Shown here: one piece after another, positions 18,182 to 25,579 of the stretch
Numbering within the stretch: the stretch's first letter is position 1
Layout of the letters: each line of letters opens with the position of its first letter
NCBI GenBank assembly: GCA_965224065.1
Contig: CBDCYF010000001.1
Span: forward strand, 1-61,819
From: JAOTZA01 sp965224065
GTDB taxonomy: Bacteria; Acidobacteriota; Thermoanaerobaculia; Multivoradales; JAHEKO01
Direction of reading: 5' to 3'
DNA: 61,819 bases
Program-made: the position numbers and the translations under genes
The notes under the pieces: model-generated
What the model saw: only the letters and a program-made list of their open reading frames with translations
Told to the model about the DNA's origin: nothing
Databases searched by the model: none

Positions 18182-19101
18182 GTCTCGATGCGGCTCTACG
18201 GGATCTTCAAGAACAGGACCCCCTGGCGACTCCGGTCGACCTTGAGGACCTCCTCGAGCGGAAGATGCCGGCGCGGGAGTGGCTGCTCGAGGGGCTGATA
18301 CAAGAACGCGACCTCGGGATGATCCACGCCTTCCGCGGTGTCGGTAAGAGCCGTGTCGCGCACGGCATCGCGATTGCTGTGGCGGGAGGCGGGCAGTTTC
18401 TCCGCTGGAAGGCGACGAGGCCGGCTGGTGTGCTCCTGGTCGATGGTGAGCTGCCACGCGAGGAGCTGCAAGAGATGTTGGCCAGTGCCGTGGCCGGAGG
18501 GGACCCGGAGCCAACAGCTCCGCTCCGCATCCTCTCGGCAGACGTAAGCGAGGCGCCGCTGCTGAGTCTCTCTTCGGACGAAGGCCGCGATCAGATGGAG
18601 CGGCATCTCGACGGGATCTCGTTGCTGATACTCGACTCGATCTCGACGCTGTGTCGCGGTGCCGGCCCTGAGAATGATGCCGAGTCCTGGGACGAAATGC
18701 AGAGCTGGCTTCTACGCCTTCGGCGGCGAGGCCTCTCGACCCTTTTCCTTCACCACGACGGGAAGGGCAAGAGCCAGCGCGGTACTTCGAAGAGAGAAGA
18801 CGTGCTCTCGACGGTCGTGCAGTTGATCCACCCGAGCGACTACCGACCCTCCGAAGGGGCCCGCTTCGAACTGCACTACCAGAAGGCGAGGGGAATCATC
18901 GGTGAGGCGGCAGCCCCCTTCGAGGCGATGCTCCAGACCGATCCAAATGGCCGCGCCATCTGGACGTGGAGGAACCTCGAGGACGCGATGGCCATACGCG
19001 CGAGGCACCTTTCCGACGAAGGTCTGAAACAGCGAGAGATCGCCAGGGAGTTGGGAATCGGCCTTGGAACAGTCAACCGAGCCTTGAAGAGGATGAAATA
19101 G
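18178..19101 (+). CDS. RepA/DnaB-like AAA ATPase with C-terminal HTH
   Basis: A 307-residue replication-type ATPase. Walker A is HAFRGVGKSRVAHG (about 53-66), Walker B is LLILDSISTL (about 145-154), followed by the sensor-like FLHHDGKGKSQRGTSKR typical of RepA/AAA_25 proteins of phages and plasmids. The last 40 residues form an HTH (LKQREIARELGIGLGTVNRAL) and may bind origin DNA. The gene overlaps the zinc-ribbon gene by ATGA and is followed at once by GTGGAACA repeats, which could be its binding sites. Confidence 0.8.
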   Translation: MSLDAALRDLQEQDPLATPVDLEDLLERKMPAREWLLEGLIQERDLGMIHAFRGVGKSRVAHGIAIAVAGGGQFLRWKATRPAGVLLVDGELPREELQEMLASAVAGGDPEPTAPLRILSADVSEAPLLSLSSDEGRDQMERHLDGISLLILDSISTLCRGAGPENDAESWDEMQSWLLRLRRRGLSTLFLHHDGKGKSQRGTSKREDVLSTVVQLIHPSDYRPSEGARFELHYQKARGIIGEAAAPFEAMLQTDPNGRAIWTWRNLEDAMAIRARHLSDEGLKQREIARELGIGLGTVNRALKRMK

Positions 19102-19110
19102 AGCGGAGGA

Positions 19111-19298
19111 GTGGAACAGACAGTGGAACACGCAAACCAGCAGACCCTCAAGAACCTAGCCAACAGCGTACTTGATCGAGCACGTGAGGATGGAACACGC
19201 GGTGGAACACGCGCGGAACCTGCCGAGAGCCGATCAGGCTCGGCACGTTCCGTTCCACGGAATGAGTCTAGGGGTGGAACAGGTGGAACAGTGGAACA
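19111..19298. repeat. GTGGAACA iteron-like cluster
   Basis: Six exact GTGGAACA copies start at 19111, 19123, 19202, 19274, 19283 and 19291. There is one partial copy (TGGAACA, 19191) and an inverted GTTCCAC at 19252. The last three are spaced by 8-9 bases. They follow the RepA-like gene directly, where phage and plasmid iterons are often found. Confidence 0.6.
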
Positions 19299-19521
19299 GC
19301 GAGACGTTTCTCAAGTATCACTTGAAGGGTGCGAACCCGGCCAGATCCTCCGGTCGCACCCCTGGCGCGGCCGTGAGGTGGAGGCCGATGGCGTCCGGGG
19401 TGAGTTGCGGATCGTCATCGCTGGTCCCCACGGCGAGGTGCGTGGCGGCATCTTCCAAGACGGGAATCGCTCGACGATCCACCTGGTCGACTTGACCGCG
19501 TGTCGGCTGGTGGGCCAATGA
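19111..19521 (+). CDS. island hypothetical protein overlapping iteron-like repeats
   Basis: A 136-residue frame starting at GTG 19111. Its first half is low complexity (GTRGGTRAEP, SRGGTGGTVEQ) because it is laid over GTGGAACA repeats. Its second half (EVEADGVRGELRIVIAGPHGEVRGGIF...) looks like a genuine short beta domain. The gene may be real only in its 3' part, with the 5' part being a replication origin or operator. No family recognised. Confidence 0.45.
   Translation: MEQTVEHANQQTLKNLANSVLDRAREDGTRGGTRAEPAESRSGSARSVPRNESRGGTGGTVEQRDVSQVSLEGCEPGQILRSHPWRGREVEADGVRGELRIVIAGPHGEVRGGIFQDGNRSTIHLVDLTACRLVGQ
19310..19328. repeat. dispersed palindromic motif, copy 2
   Basis: An exact 19-base repeat of 15831-15849, with core TCAAGT-ATC-ACTTGA. 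It lies 11 bases after the last iteron-like repeat. Confidence 0.6.
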
Positions 19522-19528
19522 GGCCGAG

Positions 19529-19568
19529 TTACAGGGGATTCACAATCCCCCGCACGGACTGATACTAT
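19529..19568 (+). promoter_or_regulatory. candidate promoter/operator of the packaging gene block
   Basis: TTCACA (19539-19544) and TACTAT (19563-19568) are 18 bases apart. A perfect inverted repeat GGGGATT-CAC-AATCCCC (19534-19550) covers the -35, and the motif TTACAGGGGATTCACA resembles the putative arm sites. The expected transcription start lies only about three bases before ATG 19578, so the transcript would be almost leaderless. Confidence 0.45.
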
Positions 19569-19577
19569 CAGGCAATA

Positions 19578-20084
19578 ATGAGCAACCGCTGTAATGACGC
19601 TGTAGACGAGTCGCCGAGCGACACCCCGCGGGTAGCTAGCGGAGACACTCCGGATCGCCGCTGCCGGCGATGCGGACTCGCTGCGCTGGCCGACGAGAAT
19701 CGCTGCCGCGAGTGCCGGAGTTTCCTGCCTGGGAATCAGCTCGGACTCACGCATGGCGGCCGGCGGCGGACCTTGGCGAACCCAAGGGAGCTCGAGCTGT
19801 GGCACGCCTACGCTCGAGATCTCGGCGGCGAGGACGAGCTGACGGCCGGGCAGAGCGCCATCCTTGCTCGGGTGGTCGAGGCCGACGCGATCGCCCAGAC
19901 TGCCTACAGCTACTTGGCATCTACCGACAAGACGGCGGTCCACGCGAAGGTGCAGAAGGTCGCTCAAGTGCTGCTCTCCGCTGCGAGCACCGTATACCGC
20001 GGCGCCGCGCTGCTCGGCCTCGAGCGGAGGGCGAAGACCGGAACCCTCGCCGAGTACATCTCGAAGCGCGAGGAGACCTCATGA
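19578..20084 (+). CDS. zinc-ribbon protein, possible small terminase-like
   Basis: A 168-residue protein. The N terminus has a CxxC-x9-CxxC ribbon (CRRCGLAALADENRCREC). Then comes FLPGNQLGLTHGGRRR, reminiscent of the GNKxALxHG start seen in phage small-terminase-type proteins, and a helical part. Its position two genes before the large terminase supports a packaging role, but no firm family match can be claimed. It ends in an ATGA overlap with the nuclease gene. Confidence 0.6.
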   Translation: MSNRCNDAVDESPSDTPRVASGDTPDRRCRRCGLAALADENRCRECRSFLPGNQLGLTHGGRRRTLANPRELELWHAYARDLGGEDELTAGQSAILARVVEADAIAQTAYSYLASTDKTAVHAKVQKVAQVLLSAASTVYRGAALLGLERRAKTGTLAEYISKREETS

Positions 20085-20431
20085 GCGGTTCTCGTTCCCG
20101 CAGCAAGGGCAAGCGTGGTGAGCTCGAGTTGGCTCGCCTGCTGACTGCCGAGGGCTTCGAGGCGACTCGGGGAGCCCAGCATCGCGGCGGGCCTGACAGC
20201 CCGGACGTGCTGTGCCCTGATCTGCCCGGTCTGCACTTCGAGTGCAAGCGGTGCGAGCGACTCCACCTGTACGACGCGCTCAGCCAAGCGAAGGCCGACG
20301 CAGGGGACAAGCTGCCGGTGGTGGCGCATCGGCGGAACGGGCATGAGTGGCTGGCGGTGCTCAAGCTCGAGGACCTGCTGGAGGTCCTTCGAGAGAGCGA
20401 TCTTGTGCGGTGCAGCGAGGCTCGGGCGTGA
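20081..20431 (+). CDS. PD-(D/E)xK nuclease, Holliday-junction-resolvase-like
   Basis: A 116-residue nuclease. SKGKRGELELARLLTAEGF supplies the N-terminal acidic residue, DSPDV the Asp, and FECKR the ExK triad of the Hjc/VRR-like fold. The frame is open further upstream, but ATG 20081 overlaps the preceding stop (ATGA) and gives a typical N terminus. In phages these enzymes resolve branched DNA before packaging. The stop overlaps the GTG of the terminase gene. Confidence 0.78.
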   Translation: MSGSRSRSKGKRGELELARLLTAEGFEATRGAQHRGGPDSPDVLCPDLPGLHFECKRCERLHLYDALSQAKADAGDKLPVVAHRRNGHEWLAVLKLEDLLEVLRESDLVRCSEARA

Positions 20432-21999
20432 ACATCGTCGACGCAATGCAAGACCGGGCCCTTTTCGGCGGCCTGCCGGCCTTCGCGAATCTCGAGAGTT
20501 GGCAGCCCTGGCTCGCCTTCCTGCGGGCGTTCTACGGCCTGCCGCTGTCCGACGACGACCTAGAGCTCTTCATGACACACACGGGCAGGGAGGCGCCCAG
20601 GGAGGGCGGCTACGCGGAGGCCTCGGTAGTCACCGGGCGCCAGTCAGGCAAGACGCAGGTGGCAGCCCTGGCAGGCGTTCAGGAGGCCGCCCAGGCGGTA
20701 CTTGCAGGCTCGAGAGGGGTGTTCGTGCCGCTGGTCGCGCAGGACCTGCGCGGAGCCCAGCGAGCCCTCTTCGGGTACGTCCGCGAGGCTGTCCACGGCT
20801 CCGACCTGCTAGGCCGCGAGGTGACGCGAGAGACGACGACGGAGCTCGAACTGGCCGGCCGTGTGACCCTGACCGTCTACCCCTGTAGGCCGGCCGCTGT
20901 CCGCGGCATCCGGGCTCCGTTCGCTGTCATCGATGAGCTTGCCTACTTCACGTCGACAGATGGCCGACCGACCGATGCCGAGACGCTGCGAGCTCTGCGC
21001 CCCACTCTCGCGACCACTCGGGGCCGGCTGCTGATTCTCTCCAGCCCCTACGCCCAGGCCGGCGCCCTGTACGAGCTCCACCGGCGCCATTGGGGCAAGG
21101 AGGATTCACCCGTGCTCGTCTGGCAGGCGATGGCCCCGGCAATGAACCCGACCTTGCCAGCTGACTACATCGAGCGGATGAAGGAGGAGGACCCGGAGGC
21201 GTACCGCTCTGAGGTCCTCGGAGAGTTTCGGGCTGGCGTCTCGACGTTTCTGGATTCTGCTGCCCTCGCTGACGTTGTGGAGGCAGGAGTTCGGGAACGG
21301 CAGCCGGTCGACGGCGTGCGCTACGTCGGTTACGTCGATGCTGCGAGCGGTAGCGGCAAAGACTCGTTCGGCCTCGGCATTGCCCACAAGGATGGCGAGC
21401 GCGCGGTGCTCGATGTGTGCCGCTCCTGGAAGCCGCCGTTCAACCCGAGCGGCGCGATTGCTGAGGCGTCCGACCTGCTGCGGCGCTACCGGATCAGCAC
21501 GGTGACGGGCGACAAGTACGCGCCGGGCTTCGTCGCTGAGGGCTTCCGGGGCTGCGGGATCACCTACAAAGCTGCTCCGCGCACCACGTCGGAGGTCTAT
21601 CTCGAGCTTCTACCACTCGTGAATTCCGGCGCCGTCGTGCTTCTCGATCATCCGCACCTGCTCCGGGAGCTGCGCGGCTTGGAGCGCAAACGCGGAACGG
21701 CCGGCAGGGACCGCGTAGACCATCGGCCCGGTGCTCACGATGACCGGGCCGTGGCGGCCGCTGGTGCTGTTGTGAGCGCGACGGCCCGCCGCATAGCCAT
21801 CACCTTCATCCTCGATACCGCCGAGGTTCTGGCGACGGGTTGCAACAGCGCGACCGAGATCGCCGAGCGAGCTCTGGCCCTGGGAGGTGCCTATTCCGAC
21901 GAAAGCGATCAGTCGTTCCGATTGATTCCGGTCAGTTGTCGGAGCGAAGCGACGCCGCGGGATCCTCAGTTTAGGGTGACCGGTTTGGGTTGTTGCTGA
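20428..21999 (+). CDS. phage terminase large subunit, 3' end disrupted by IS21-family insertion
   Basis: ATP-driven DNA-packaging motor. Walker A-like VTGRQSGKTQV (about 69-79), Walker B FAVIDELAYF (about 165-174), the coupling motif ILSSP, then the RNase H-like nuclease with VDAASGSGKDSF, GDKYAPGF and HDDRAVAAAG. GTG 20428 overlaps the previous stop. The IS begins at 21888, so residues after about 486 (AYSDESDQSF...) are read from the IS. The original C-terminal tail is at 24726-24933; rejoined, the protein would be 555 residues rather than 523. Both catalytic domains survive, but function is uncertain. Confidence 0.85.
   Translation: MNIVDAMQDRALFGGLPAFANLESWQPWLAFLRAFYGLPLSDDDLELFMTHTGREAPREGGYAEASVVTGRQSGKTQVAALAGVQEAAQAVLAGSRGVFVPLVAQDLRGAQRALFGYVREAVHGSDLLGREVTRETTTELELAGRVTLTVYPCRPAAVRGIRAPFAVIDELAYFTSTDGRPTDAETLRALRPTLATTRGRLLILSSPYAQAGALYELHRRHWGKEDSPVLVWQAMAPAMNPTLPADYIERMKEEDPEAYRSEVLGEFRAGVSTFLDSAALADVVEAGVRERQPVDGVRYVGYVDAASGSGKDSFGLGIAHKDGERAVLDVCRSWKPPFNPSGAIAEASDLLRRYRISTVTGDKYAPGFVAEGFRGCGITYKAAPRTTSEVYLELLPLVNSGAVVLLDHPHLLRELRGLERKRGTAGRDRVDHRPGAHDDRAVAAAGAVVSATARRIAITFILDTAEVLATGCNSATEIAERALALGGAYSDESDQSFRLIPVSCRSEATPRDPQFRVTGLGCC
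21882..21887. repeat. IS target-site duplication, left copy
   Basis: GGGAGG immediately before the IS left end; the same six bases follow the right end at 24720-24725. Confidence 0.8.
21889..21934. repeat. IS left-end transposase-site repeats (two 23-bp units)
   Basis: On the minus strand these read as two adjacent 23-bp units beginning TGATCGCTTTCGTCGGAAT and TGACCGGAATCAATCGGAA. The latter 19 bases match 24626-24644 at the other end exactly. Confidence 0.8.
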
Positions 22000-22173
22000 G
22001 CCTCCTTTCGGTCGAGTGATCGAGTGTATCTGTCGTCGTCGTCGCCGGGGCTGTGGCAGCTGTGCGAGACGCGGGGTGGGGTGGTTGGGGGGAGCGTCTT
22101 GCAAGGCGGCTGTGGGAATCGCGTAGCGATTTCCAGCAGACGACGGCAGCTTCCATAGCCCTCCCGCGGGCGG

Positions 22174-22944
22174 TCACTTGTCGCCGCCTTCCGGCTCGGC
22201 GGCCGTCTTCGAGCAGCGGGCTCGGGTCTTGCGCATCGACTCGCCCTCGAGCACGATCCGATAGGCGCCGTGGACGAGCCGATCGAGGATGCCGTCGGCG
22301 AGCGTCGGATCGCCGATCGCCTCATACCAGCTCTTGACCGGTAGCTGGCTGGCGACGACGGTCGAGCGCCGGCCGTAGCGGTCCTCGAGGATCTCGAGGA
22401 GATCGCGGCGATCCTGGGCGCCGATCTGAGCCAGTCCCCAGTCGTCGAGCACCAGGACCTGGGTACGAGCGTAGCGCTTCAAGAGCTTCTCGTAGCTGCC
22501 GTCGCCGCGGGCGATGGCGAGCTCGCGAAACAGCCTAGGCACTCGCAGATAGAGCGCCGTGTAGCCCTCGCGGCAGGCCTTGTGGGCCAGCGCACAGGCG
22601 AGGAAGGTCTTGCCGACGCCGGCCTTACCGGTGACGAGGACGTTGAGATGCTCGGCGACCCACCGGCAGGTGGCCAGAGTGAGGATCTGGCGTTTGTCGA
22701 GACCGCGCCGGGCTCGCCAGTCGATGTCCTCGATGGCGGCCTGCTCGCGCAGCTTGGCGCGGCGCAAGCGAGCGGTCAGCTGGCGGCTGGCGCGCTCGGT
22801 GGCTTCGCGCTCGACCAAGAGGCCGAGACGCTCCTCGAAGCTGAGATCGGTGATCTCGGGCATCTCGAGCTGCTCTTCAAAAGCCCGGGCCATGCCGTGG
22901 AGCTTGAGCTCGGCGAGCTGATCGAGCGTCACGTGCTTCAGCAT
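22174..22944 (-). CDS. istB: IS21-family helper ATPase IstB
   Basis: AAA+ regulator of IS21 transposition, 256 residues. Walker A TGKAGVGKTFLACALAH (about 100-116), Walker B QVLVLDDWGL, and the usual N terminus (DQLAELKLHGMARAFEEQL). The start codon overlaps the istA stop by seven bases, the normal arrangement. Length and motifs suggest an intact gene. Confidence 0.93.
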   Translation of the reverse strand: MLKHVTLDQLAELKLHGMARAFEEQLEMPEITDLSFEERLGLLVEREATERASRQLTARLRRAKLREQAAIEDIDWRARRGLDKRQILTLATCRWVAEHLNVLVTGKAGVGKTFLACALAHKACREGYTALYLRVPRLFRELAIARGDGSYEKLLKRYARTQVLVLDDWGLAQIGAQDRRDLLEILEDRYGRRSTVVASQLPVKSWYEAIGDPTLADGILDRLVHGAYRIVLEGESMRKTRARCSKTAAEPEGGDK

Positions 22945-24509
22945 GGCGTCACCTCCTCAGAGTCGTTGCCGCCGTAGTAGCCAGCACCCCGGACATTGCC
23001 GTGCTCGATCACGCTGTCTCGACGTTCAGCCAGCAGCAACGGCTGCTGGTCGAGACCCGTCTTGAGAATCGACTTCACACTCTGGTACGAGTAGCTCTTG
23101 AGTTTCAGCGAGCGCCGGCACGCCGCCTCGAGCCGCTCGTCTCCGTAGCTCTTGCCCAAGCGCATGACACCCAGGCAGGCGCGAAAGCCCTGCTGCGGAT
23201 GAGGCCTCGTCTGGAGGATTCCCTCGACCAGGCGAGCGGTCGCGGGCCCCGTCTTCTGCGCCCAGCGCACCAGCCGCCGCGGCGTCCACTCGAGGTACTT
23301 CTGATGGGCCTTGGGCATGTGCTCGCGCACGGTCGTGTGCCGGCCACGCTGGCGGGATCTGGCGTGCCCCGCCACCCGCTTGCCACGTCGCAAGACCTCG
23401 ACAGTGGTCTTGGTGAAGCGCACCTCGAGCTGCTCGCGCACCAGCTGGTACGGCACGCTGTAGTAGTGACCGTCGAGCTCGACATGGTAGTCCGGTCCAA
23501 CGCGCACCGTCTTCCACTCGGCAAACTCGTAGCGGTTGGCAGGCAGTGGCGAGAGCGCCGGGCGATCCAGCGTCTCGTAGAGCGCCCGGCGTGAGATCTT
23601 GAGCACCTTCAAGGGTCGGTCATTGAGTTCGTCCAGAAGCCCCCGGATCGATCGATTGAGCTCGCGCAGCGAGAAAAACGTCTGGTGCCTGAGCCGCGCC
23701 AGGATCCAGCGCTCGACCTGCAGCACCCCGCTTTCGACCTTGGCCTTGTCGCGCGGCCGCTTGACCCGTGCCGGCAGTACCGCCACGCCGTAGTGCGCGG
23801 CCATCTCGGCATAGGTCGGATTGACGTCGGGCTCGTAGTAATCGGGCTTCGTGACCCCGCTTTTCAGATTGTCGGGCACCACCAGCTCGACCACACCGCC
23901 GATCGCCTCGAAGGCGTGCACATGGGCGCCGATCCAGTCGCGCAGATCCTGGCTCCAGGTCGCCTCCGCATACGAGTAGTTGCTCGCACCCAAGACGGCG
24001 ACAAAGATCTGGGCCGCTCGCACCTCGCCGCTCGTGCGGTCGATGACGTCGACCGTCTGACCGGCGTAGTCGACAAAGAGCTTCTCGCCGCCGCGGTAGT
24101 CCTGGCGCAGGCTGACGTCGAGCCGGCCCTTCCAGGCCCGGTACAGGTCGCAGAAGCGGCTGTAGCCGTACCCATCTGGATGGACCTCCCGGTACTCCTG
24201 CCACAAAAGCGACAGGGTCACGCCCTGGGTCTTGAGCTCCTGATGCATCGCCGACCAGTCCGGCAGCGCTCGCTGGCCCTCTGGCGACGACCGCTCGGAG
24301 GGAAACAGGCACTGCTCCAGAGCCTCGTCGTCCAGCGCCTCGACCTGCTCCCAGGTCAGGCCCGAGACCTTCCACCGCCTCAGGTAGTCCCACACCGTCG
24401 ACTGGCCCAGACGGACCGAGCCCGCCACCTGGCGCTGCGACAGGCCCAGCGCCTGGCTCAATCTCAGTACGTCTCGTATCTTGCGCATCGATGTCCTCGC
24501 TTTCGGCAT
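22938..24509 (-). CDS. istA: IS21-family transposase IstA
   Basis: DDE transposase of 523 residues. An N-terminal HTH (GLSQRQVAGSVRLGQSTVWDYL, about 19-40) is followed by the catalytic core with first Asp in FVDYAGQTV, second in VVPDNLKSG and Glu in RPRDKAKVESG, spaced as in IS21 and retroviral integrases, then a C-terminal beta domain. Frame and motifs look intact. It is transcribed inwards from the right end of the IS. Confidence 0.93.
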   Translation of the reverse strand: MPKARTSMRKIRDVLRLSQALGLSQRQVAGSVRLGQSTVWDYLRRWKVSGLTWEQVEALDDEALEQCLFPSERSSPEGQRALPDWSAMHQELKTQGVTLSLLWQEYREVHPDGYGYSRFCDLYRAWKGRLDVSLRQDYRGGEKLFVDYAGQTVDVIDRTSGEVRAAQIFVAVLGASNYSYAEATWSQDLRDWIGAHVHAFEAIGGVVELVVPDNLKSGVTKPDYYEPDVNPTYAEMAAHYGVAVLPARVKRPRDKAKVESGVLQVERWILARLRHQTFFSLRELNRSIRGLLDELNDRPLKVLKISRRALYETLDRPALSPLPANRYEFAEWKTVRVGPDYHVELDGHYYSVPYQLVREQLEVRFTKTTVEVLRRGKRVAGHARSRQRGRHTTVREHMPKAHQKYLEWTPRRLVRWAQKTGPATARLVEGILQTRPHPQQGFRACLGVMRLGKSYGDERLEAACRRSLKLKSYSYQSVKSILKTGLDQQPLLLAERRDSVIEHGNVRGAGYYGGNDSEEVTPC

Positions 24510-24625
24510 CCCAGCTCCTTTCCGAAGCCGAGATACTCGCTTGCGAGGATCACCGCAGCGTCAAACCGTTTTCCACAGCCCATTCCGATTGATTCCGATC
24601 ACCCTTTCCGACAACCCGGAAAAAG

Positions 24626-24719
24626 TGACCGGAATCAATCGGAATCGGTGATCGGTTTGCGTCGGAATCACTGATCGGATTCGATCGGAATCAGTGACCG
24701 GATTCCGTCGGTGCAGGCA
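24626..24719. repeat. IS right-end transposase-site repeats (four 23-bp units)
   Basis: Four direct units start at 24626, 24649, 24672 and 24695, exactly 23 bases apart. The shared pattern is TGAYCGG-N5/6-TCGGAAT. The outermost unit runs into the IS terminus AGGCA. Confidence 0.85.
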
Positions 24720-24725
24720 GGGAGG
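24720..24725. repeat. IS target-site duplication, right copy
   Basis: GGGAGG, identical to 21882-21887. Confidence 0.8.
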
Positions 24726-24933
24726 CGACGAGTCTGCGAGCTACGAGCAGAAGTTCAACGCAGTGGTCCAGGACCGCATCCGCCGGGGCGAGGACCTGAC
24801 ACCCGAGGCCAAGAAGGCAGCGCGCGAGGCCCTACACCGCGCCCTTCCGCACCATCACGAGCTCAGTGACAACGCGCTCGGGATGAAGACGCCGTCAATC
24901 GACGAACGAGGCGAGATATGGATTCCTCGGTGA
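24726..24933 (+). pseudogene. detached 3' end of the terminase gene
   Basis: Removing the IS and one copy of the duplication joins ...ALALGG in frame to DESASYEQKFNAVVQDRIRR..., which continues to the stop at 24933. The fragment encodes about 68 residues, helical and charged (TPEAKKAAREALHRAL), and has no start of its own with a ribosome-binding site. Confidence 0.8.
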
Positions 24934-24958
24934 AAAGAAGCCAAGAGGAGGCTGAGCA

Positions 24959-25204
24959 ATGCCTCTAGGTGGTGAACGGCTCGGCACGGCAGTCCTCGAG
25001 CTCAAGACCGACGCGAAGAAGCTGAACAGGGGCATCAATCAGGCCCAGGCGATCGAGGCGACCGCCAACCTCTCGGCGAAGACGCAGCAGGGGCAGCAGA
25101 AGCTCAACACCAGCCTCGCCAATCTTCAGACGGGCAACGCTAGGGCGCAGGAGTTGGCGACCCGGAAGATCACCGAGGCGATCGAGAGGATTCGGGTGGC
25201 CTGA
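24959..25204 (+). CDS. small tape-measure-like protein or fragment
   Basis: An 81-residue protein beginning GERLGTAVLELKTDAKKLNRGINQAQA, a pattern typical of the first residues of phage tail tape-measure proteins, then Gln/Asn-rich helix. Tape-measure proteins are usually many hundreds of residues, so this is either a remnant or a re-purposed small protein. AAGAGGAGGCTGAGCA gives a good ribosome-binding site, so it is probably translated. Confidence 0.6.
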   Translation: MPLGGERLGTAVLELKTDAKKLNRGINQAQAIEATANLSAKTQQGQQKLNTSLANLQTGNARAQELATRKITEAIERIRVA

Positions 25205-25216
25205 ACAGGAGAAGCC

Positions 25217-25579
25217 ATGTTGAAGAAGCGAGCCGAGAACAAGACCAGCGCGCATCCCGTAGCCGACGGGCCATTGCTGCAGCATGGAGTACCGCGGCAT
25301 GGAGTGCCGCTGTACCGCAACACCCCGCTTCCAGTCACAGAAGCCGAGTTCACCGCCGACGAGCGGGCCGCGATCGAGGCCGCTCGCGAGAAGCTGGCCG
25401 TCGCTGAGCAACGCTTCGGCGCGGAGGTTGACCGTCAGGCGCAGGACGGCCGCATGCTCCTCGAGAAGACCCTTGAGCTGACTGTCTCGCGGGCCGAGAT
25501 GAATGCGGCCCGGCGCGACCTCCGTAGCCTCGAGGAAGTCGCTCATCGGGCAGCTCAGCTCCGGAGGCGTGCATCGTGA
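25217..25579 (+). CDS. coiled-coil island protein
   Basis: A 120-residue protein starting 13 bases after the previous gene behind AGGAGAAGCC. The first 40 residues contain a short near-repeat (LLQHGVPRHGVPLY); residues about 45-118 are one long charged helix predicted by eye as coiled coil (DERAAIEAAREKLAVAEQ). It overlaps the prohead protease gene by GTGA. In this position it might act as a scaffold, but no family was recognised. Confidence 0.6.
   Translation: MLKKRAENKTSAHPVADGPLLQHGVPRHGVPLYRNTPLPVTEAEFTADERAAIEAAREKLAVAEQRFGAEVDRQAQDGRMLLEKTLELTVSRAEMNAARRDLRSLEEVAHRAAQLRRRAS

Larger units (their letters stand above)
21888..24719. mobile_element. IS21-family insertion sequence (about 2.8 kb)
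   Basis: A 2,832-bp element with minus-strand istA-istB genes, TG...CA termini and multiple transposase-site repeats at both ends, inserted in the terminase and flanked by the GGGAGG duplication. Terminal sequences share TGCCT...CCGACG when read inwards. Both genes appear intact, so the element may still be active. About 240 bases after istB (21935-22173) hold no gene. Confidence 0.92.
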
